A stretch of 9,025 nucleotides of DNA from BMS3Bbin07 sp036244995 (GTDB taxonomy: Bacteria > Nitrospirota > Thermodesulfovibrionia > Thermodesulfovibrionales > JdFR-85). The position numbers and the translations under genes are program-made. The notes under the pieces were generated by a model. That model made no database searches. It was not told the origin of the DNA and saw only the letters and a program-made list of their open reading frames with translations. Positions 6,874 to 9,025 of the stretch are shown one piece after another; positions within the stretch are counted from its first letter, which is position 1; each line of letters begins with the position of its first letter. The DNA lies in assembly GCA_036244995.1 (NCBI GenBank), contig BTTF01000083.1, positions 1 through 9,025 of the forward strand, given 5' to 3'.

Positions 6874-7794
6874 ATGGATAAGTGGCCATTATTAACAATC
6901 AATATACTCGCATATAACAGGAGAGACGACCTAAGGACAACACTTCAGGAGATTACAGGTAACATTGATTACCCAAAAGAGAAGATAGAGATTATTGTCA
7001 ATGACAACGCCTCGGGTGACGGAACCGCTGAGATGGTCAGGGAGGAATTTCCCGCGGTTAAGCTTGTAAGGATACCTGTGAACGTAGGTATTTCAGGATG
7101 GAATTACGGTTTTGTTAATGGAGTGGGGAAATATTTTCTTGTCCTGGATGATGACTCGCATCCCGTTAAAGGGGTGAAGGAGGCTGTTGCTTTTCTGGAG
7201 GAGAACAAAGACATTGGTATATTGGCCTGTAAGATAACAGGAGGGGCGTTTACAACGAGCAGACGCATACATTTGCAGGACTGGATAGGGTTTATAGGCG
7301 CTGGAGCAATAATAAGAAGAGAGGTGATAGAGAGGATTGGGGGATATGCAGACTGGATGTTTTTATATTCCCATGAATGGGAATATGGACTCAGGGTATT
7401 GAATAAGGGATTCGGGATCAAGTACTTTGAAAGATGTGTTGTCAATCACCGCACTTCCGCAACAAACAGGAGCTTTAAAAGATTAAGAACCTTTACAACG
7501 AGGAATGAATTAGCAATAATCTATTTATATTTTTCCTTTAAAAAAATCCCTCTGCTCTTATTCCGTACCTTTTTCTGGAATATGTGGAAATTCAGAAAGG
7601 AAGGGTTTGCCAGTATCGGGTATGCTGTAAACGGATTTTTTCTGTTTCTAAAACTCATACCCGGGATTAAAAACAACAGAGATGTTGTAAACGAAAAAAT
7701 ACAGGAATTTTATATCTCAAGCTCCTGGTCTACTCAGCCTGTCTTGCTGCGTCTACAAAAAAAGCTGAGGTCTCTAATGGGGGGTGCTGCTTAA
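6874..7794 (+). CDS. Family 2 glycosyltransferase, possibly galactofuranosyl- or rhamnosyl-type
   Basis: A GT-A fold transferase that moves a sugar from a nucleotide donor to a growing glycan at the cytoplasmic face. The 306-residue protein has the GT2 start LTINILAYNRRDDL (7-20), IIVNDNASGDGT (40-51) for nucleotide binding, PVNVGISGWNYGF (68-80), and the metal-binding DDD at 92-94 in FLVLDDDSHP. A GAGAIIRR acceptor-loop region lies at 142-149. HEWE (167-170) supplies the likely catalytic acid residue, and NHRTS (191-195) a probable second metal/phosphate contact. The C-terminal third (212-265) has hydrophobic, aromatic and basic stretches that suit membrane association, without clear transmembrane segments. 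Its ATG abuts the mutase stop (TAAATG) with GAGGA about ten bases upstream. Adjacency to glf makes a UDP-galactofuranose donor attractive, but the sequence alone does not fix donor or acceptor. Confidence 0.88.
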   Translation: MDKWPLLTINILAYNRRDDLRTTLQEITGNIDYPKEKIEIIVNDNASGDGTAEMVREEFPAVKLVRIPVNVGISGWNYGFVNGVGKYFLVLDDDSHPVKGVKEAVAFLEENKDIGILACKITGGAFTTSRRIHLQDWIGFIGAGAIIRREVIERIGGYADWMFLYSHEWEYGLRVLNKGFGIKYFERCVVNHRTSATNRSFKRLRTFTTRNELAIIYLYFSFKKIPLLLFRTFFWNMWKFRKEGFASIGYAVNGFFLFLKLIPGIKNNRDVVNEKIQEFYISSSWSTQPVLLRLQKKLRSLMGGAA

Positions 7795-7852
7795 TATGAT
7801 ATTCTTTGCCCTGCCATGTATGGAATCAGTATCGGTTTTTTGTTTGTACGAC

Positions 7853-7891
7853 TGACTTTTCCGTGTAAAAGTTTGACTTTTCCGTGTAAAA
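7853..7891 (+). repeat. Two perfect 18-base direct repeats, 21-base period
   Basis: TGACTTTTCCGTGTAAAA occurs at 7853-7870 and again, identical, at 7874-7891, separated by GTT. The period of 21 bases is two helical turns, so both copies present the same face of the DNA. The unit is partly symmetric (TTTT...AAAA). It lies 59 bases after the glycosyltransferase stop and about 190 bases before the Wzz gene. The arrangement resembles a pair of regulator binding sites; a short tandem duplication is the plain alternative. Confidence 0.85.
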
Positions 7892-7902
7892 ACTATTATT
7901 AT
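7873..7902 (+). promoter_or_regulatory. Candidate promoter inside the tandem repeat
   Basis: The second repeat copy supplies a -35-like TTGACT (7873-7878). An 18-base spacer is followed by TATTAT (7897-7902); another TATTAT sits at 7894-7899 with a 15-base spacer. Transcription would start near 7909 and read toward the Wzz gene. If real, a protein bound to the repeats would cover the -35 region. Confidence 0.35.
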
Positions 7903-7944
7903 TTTTTATGACAAACAAATACATTTTAATGGCTTTTTTTTATT

Positions 7945-7972
7945 TTGCAGACCTGTAAGTGACGTTTATAAT
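7945..7972 (+). promoter_or_regulatory. Second candidate promoter before the Wzz gene
   Basis: A perfect TATAAT at 7967-7972 has a poor -35-like TTGCAG at 7945-7950 (16-base spacer). Initiation near 7979-7980 would place the hairpin at 7980-8007 at the very 5' end of the message. Such 5' hairpins are known to stabilise transcripts. The -35 matches only three of six bases. Confidence 0.35.
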
Positions 7973-7979
7973 TCTGCAC

Positions 7980-8007
7980 GGGAGTTTCAGGTTATGCCGA
8001 AATTCCC
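7980..8007 (+). promoter_or_regulatory. Leader hairpin upstream of the Wzz gene
   Basis: The arms 7980-7991 (GGGAGTTTCAGG) and 7997-8007 (CCGAAATTCCC) can form ten Watson-Crick pairs plus one G-U pair with one bulged A, around a five-base loop TTATG. The stem contains a GGGAG ribosome-site sequence and the loop contains an ATG (7994). The ATG opens a 16-codon ORF, so the hairpin would block translation of that ORF. No U-run follows, so it is not a standard terminator. Confidence 0.5.
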
Positions 8008-8044
8008 TGAGTTTTGTTACCGCAACTACTATCAATCAGCATAA
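7994..8044 (+). CDS. Possible 16-codon leader peptide
   Basis: ATG at 7994 opens a short ORF (MPKFPEFCYRNYYQSA) ending at TAA 8042-8044, 37 bases before the Wzz start. GGAG lies nine bases upstream but inside a stable hairpin. Three tyrosines fall among its last eight residues, which would suit an attenuation-type leader. However, I see no alternative terminator structure downstream. It may well be a chance ORF. Confidence 0.2.
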   Translation: MPKFPEFCYRNYYQSA

Positions 8045-8081
8045 GTGGATTCCGTTGTTTCCATAGTAAAGGAGAGAAGGA

Positions 8082-9025
8082 TTGGAGAAACAGCATACTG
8101 AGCCGGTAGACGAAAGCATCAGCCTTCTTGACCTTCTTATCGTTCCCCTGAAGCGGAAAAAGACAATTCTGATAGTTACACTTGCCACAGTTGCAATTAC
8201 TGCAATAATAAGCCTGATAATGCCCGGGATATATGTGGCTAAGACGAGGATTTTGAGACCTCAACAACAGAGTTCTGCAGTGGTATCCAAGCTTCTGAGC
8301 CAGTTTGGGAGTGCTGCCGGAACGGCAGCAGGATTGTTTGGACTTAACAGTCCAAATGCGCTTTATATTGCCTTACTCACGAGCAGGCCGGTTATGGAGG
8401 CTGTTGTAGAACGTTTTGACCTGGTAAAGTTATATGGGGCTGAAACAGTTGTGGATGCAAGCAAACAACTATCCGGAAATGTCAAAGTCAGATCCAGCAG
8501 CTGGAGTGGAATCATAAGCATTTCAGTCTACGACAGAGATCCTCAACTGGCTGCCGACATAGCGAACTCCCTTGTTAAAGAACTTAAGAACATGACCAGG
8601 AGGCTTGCAATTACTGAGGCATCACAACGCAGGGTTTTCTTTGGAGAGCGGCTTAAGGAGACCCGGGAATCGTTAATAAAAGCAGAAAAAGATATGGCGG
8701 ATTTTAAGGCAAAAACCGGTGTTTTGGCGCTTGATGCTCAGGCAAAGGCAGTTATATCCGCTATTTCAGGCATGAGGGCAAAGATTGCTGAAAAAGAGGT
8801 GCAGCGTAAGGTGATGAGGACTTATTCGACTCCCAACAATCCTGAGCTTCAGAAGCTCGAAGCAAGGTTGCGGGGATTAAAAGCGGAATTGAGGAAACTT
8901 GAGTCGGGTAAGGGAAAAGGATATGACTATCTGATGTCTACCGGTGGAATGCCTGAAGTAAGTATAGAGTATATAAGAAAGCTCAGAGCACTTAATTTTA
9001 CCGAGGAATTATACAACCTGTTTCT
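8082..9025 (+). CDS. Wzz-type polysaccharide co-polymerase / chain-length determinant (3' end outside window)
   Basis: Wzz-family inner-membrane proteins set polysaccharide length and couple synthesis to the Wza channel. Start is TTG at 8082, with GGAG seven bases upstream and an in-frame TAG at 8064; no ATG occurs before the transmembrane segment. The visible 314 residues begin with a cytoplasmic tail containing ISLLDLLIVPLKRKK (13-27), typical of the family. TM1 (28-49) follows, then the MPGIYVAKTRI entry to the periplasmic domain. The Gly/Ala-rich stretch 75-90 comes next, then ISISVYDRDPQLAADIANSL (145-164), a hallmark of Wzz domains. A long charged coiled-coil region (about 183-275), with PNNPELQKLEARL near 251-263, follows. 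The gene runs off the right edge, so whether it has the second TM helix alone or a C-terminal tyrosine kinase (Wzc type) cannot be told. Confidence 0.9.
   Translation, partial: MEKQHTEPVDESISLLDLLIVPLKRKKTILIVTLATVAITAIISLIMPGIYVAKTRILRPQQQSSAVVSKLLSQFGSAAGTAAGLFGLNSPNALYIALLTSRPVMEAVVERFDLVKLYGAETVVDASKQLSGNVKVRSSSWSGIISISVYDRDPQLAADIANSLVKELKNMTRRLAITEASQRRVFFGERLKETRESLIKAEKDMADFKAKTGVLALDAQAKAVISAISGMRAKIAEKEVQRKVMRTYSTPNNPELQKLEARLRGLKAELRKLESGKGKGYDYLMSTGGMPEVSIEYIRKLRALNFTEELYNLF

Larger units (their letters stand above)
7839..7919. repeat. 9-base inverted repeat flanking the tandem repeat
   Basis: TTTGTTTGT at 7839-7847 and ACAAACAAA at 7911-7919 are perfect reverse complements, 63 bases apart. 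They bracket the two 18-base direct repeats and the promoter-like sequence. The arms are low-complexity, so chance is possible, but the symmetric placement around the tandem repeat is notable. Confidence 0.45.

Noticed and set aside
7795..8081. Cyclic-di-GMP or other known riboswitch in the leader of the Wzz gene
   Set aside because: I looked for the conserved GEMM core and other familiar cores and did not see them; only a simple hairpin is supported.
7992..8267. 91-codon minus-strand ORF over the start of the Wzz gene
   Set aside because: It opposes the Wzz N-terminus and its transmembrane helix, which are strongly supported by motif and ribosome site; the product is low-complexity and Cys/Asn-rich without a domain.

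Overview
The window looks like chromosomal DNA of a Gram-negative bacterium. It holds a Wza/OtnA-type outer-membrane polysaccharide export protein with a type I signal peptide, and a Wzz-type inner-membrane protein, which together imply a two-membrane envelope. Base composition is moderate, many genes use good GGAG-type ribosome sites, and TTG/GTG starts are frequent. The intergenic palindromes resemble dispersed repeats I associate from memory with Nitrospirota and deltaproteobacterial-type genomes. That taxonomic guess is weak and rests on no search.

Left part (1-1258, minus strand): a small operon reading leftwards. It starts with an unrecognised six-helix membrane protein, continues with a ThiE/TenI-family thiamine protein that overlaps it, and ends with the first codons of a further gene that runs off the window. 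Between this operon and the rightward genes lies a 330-base divergent region (1259-1588). It holds three separate palindromes and a candidate promoter, and I see no gene in it.

Middle and right part (1589-9025, plus strand): an exopolysaccharide or capsule locus. In order it encodes a large SLBB-domain export protein (Wza-like), UDP-glucuronate decarboxylase (makes UDP-xylose), UDP-glucose 4-epimerase (UDP-galactose), UDP-galactopyranose mutase (UDP-galactofuranose) and a family 2 glycosyltransferase. The four genes after the exporter are tightly packed (GTGA overlap, 10-base overlap, direct abutment). After a 287-base gap comes a TTG-started Wzz-type chain-length/co-polymerase gene, cut by the window end. 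Together these genes make two activated sugars (xylose and galactofuranose), transfer at least one sugar, and provide the periplasmic and outer-membrane parts of a Wzx/Wzy-like or related export route. The flippase, polymerase, initiating transferase and UDP-glucose dehydrogenase are not in the window.

The least explained DNA is the gap before the Wzz gene (7795-8081). It has two perfect 18-base direct repeats at a 21-base period, flanked by 9-base inverted repeats, followed by a possible promoter and a strong hairpin that would hide the ribosome site of a 16-codon leader ORF. I see no undescribed protein system. The novelty, if any, lies in this regulatory region and in the palindromic repeats.
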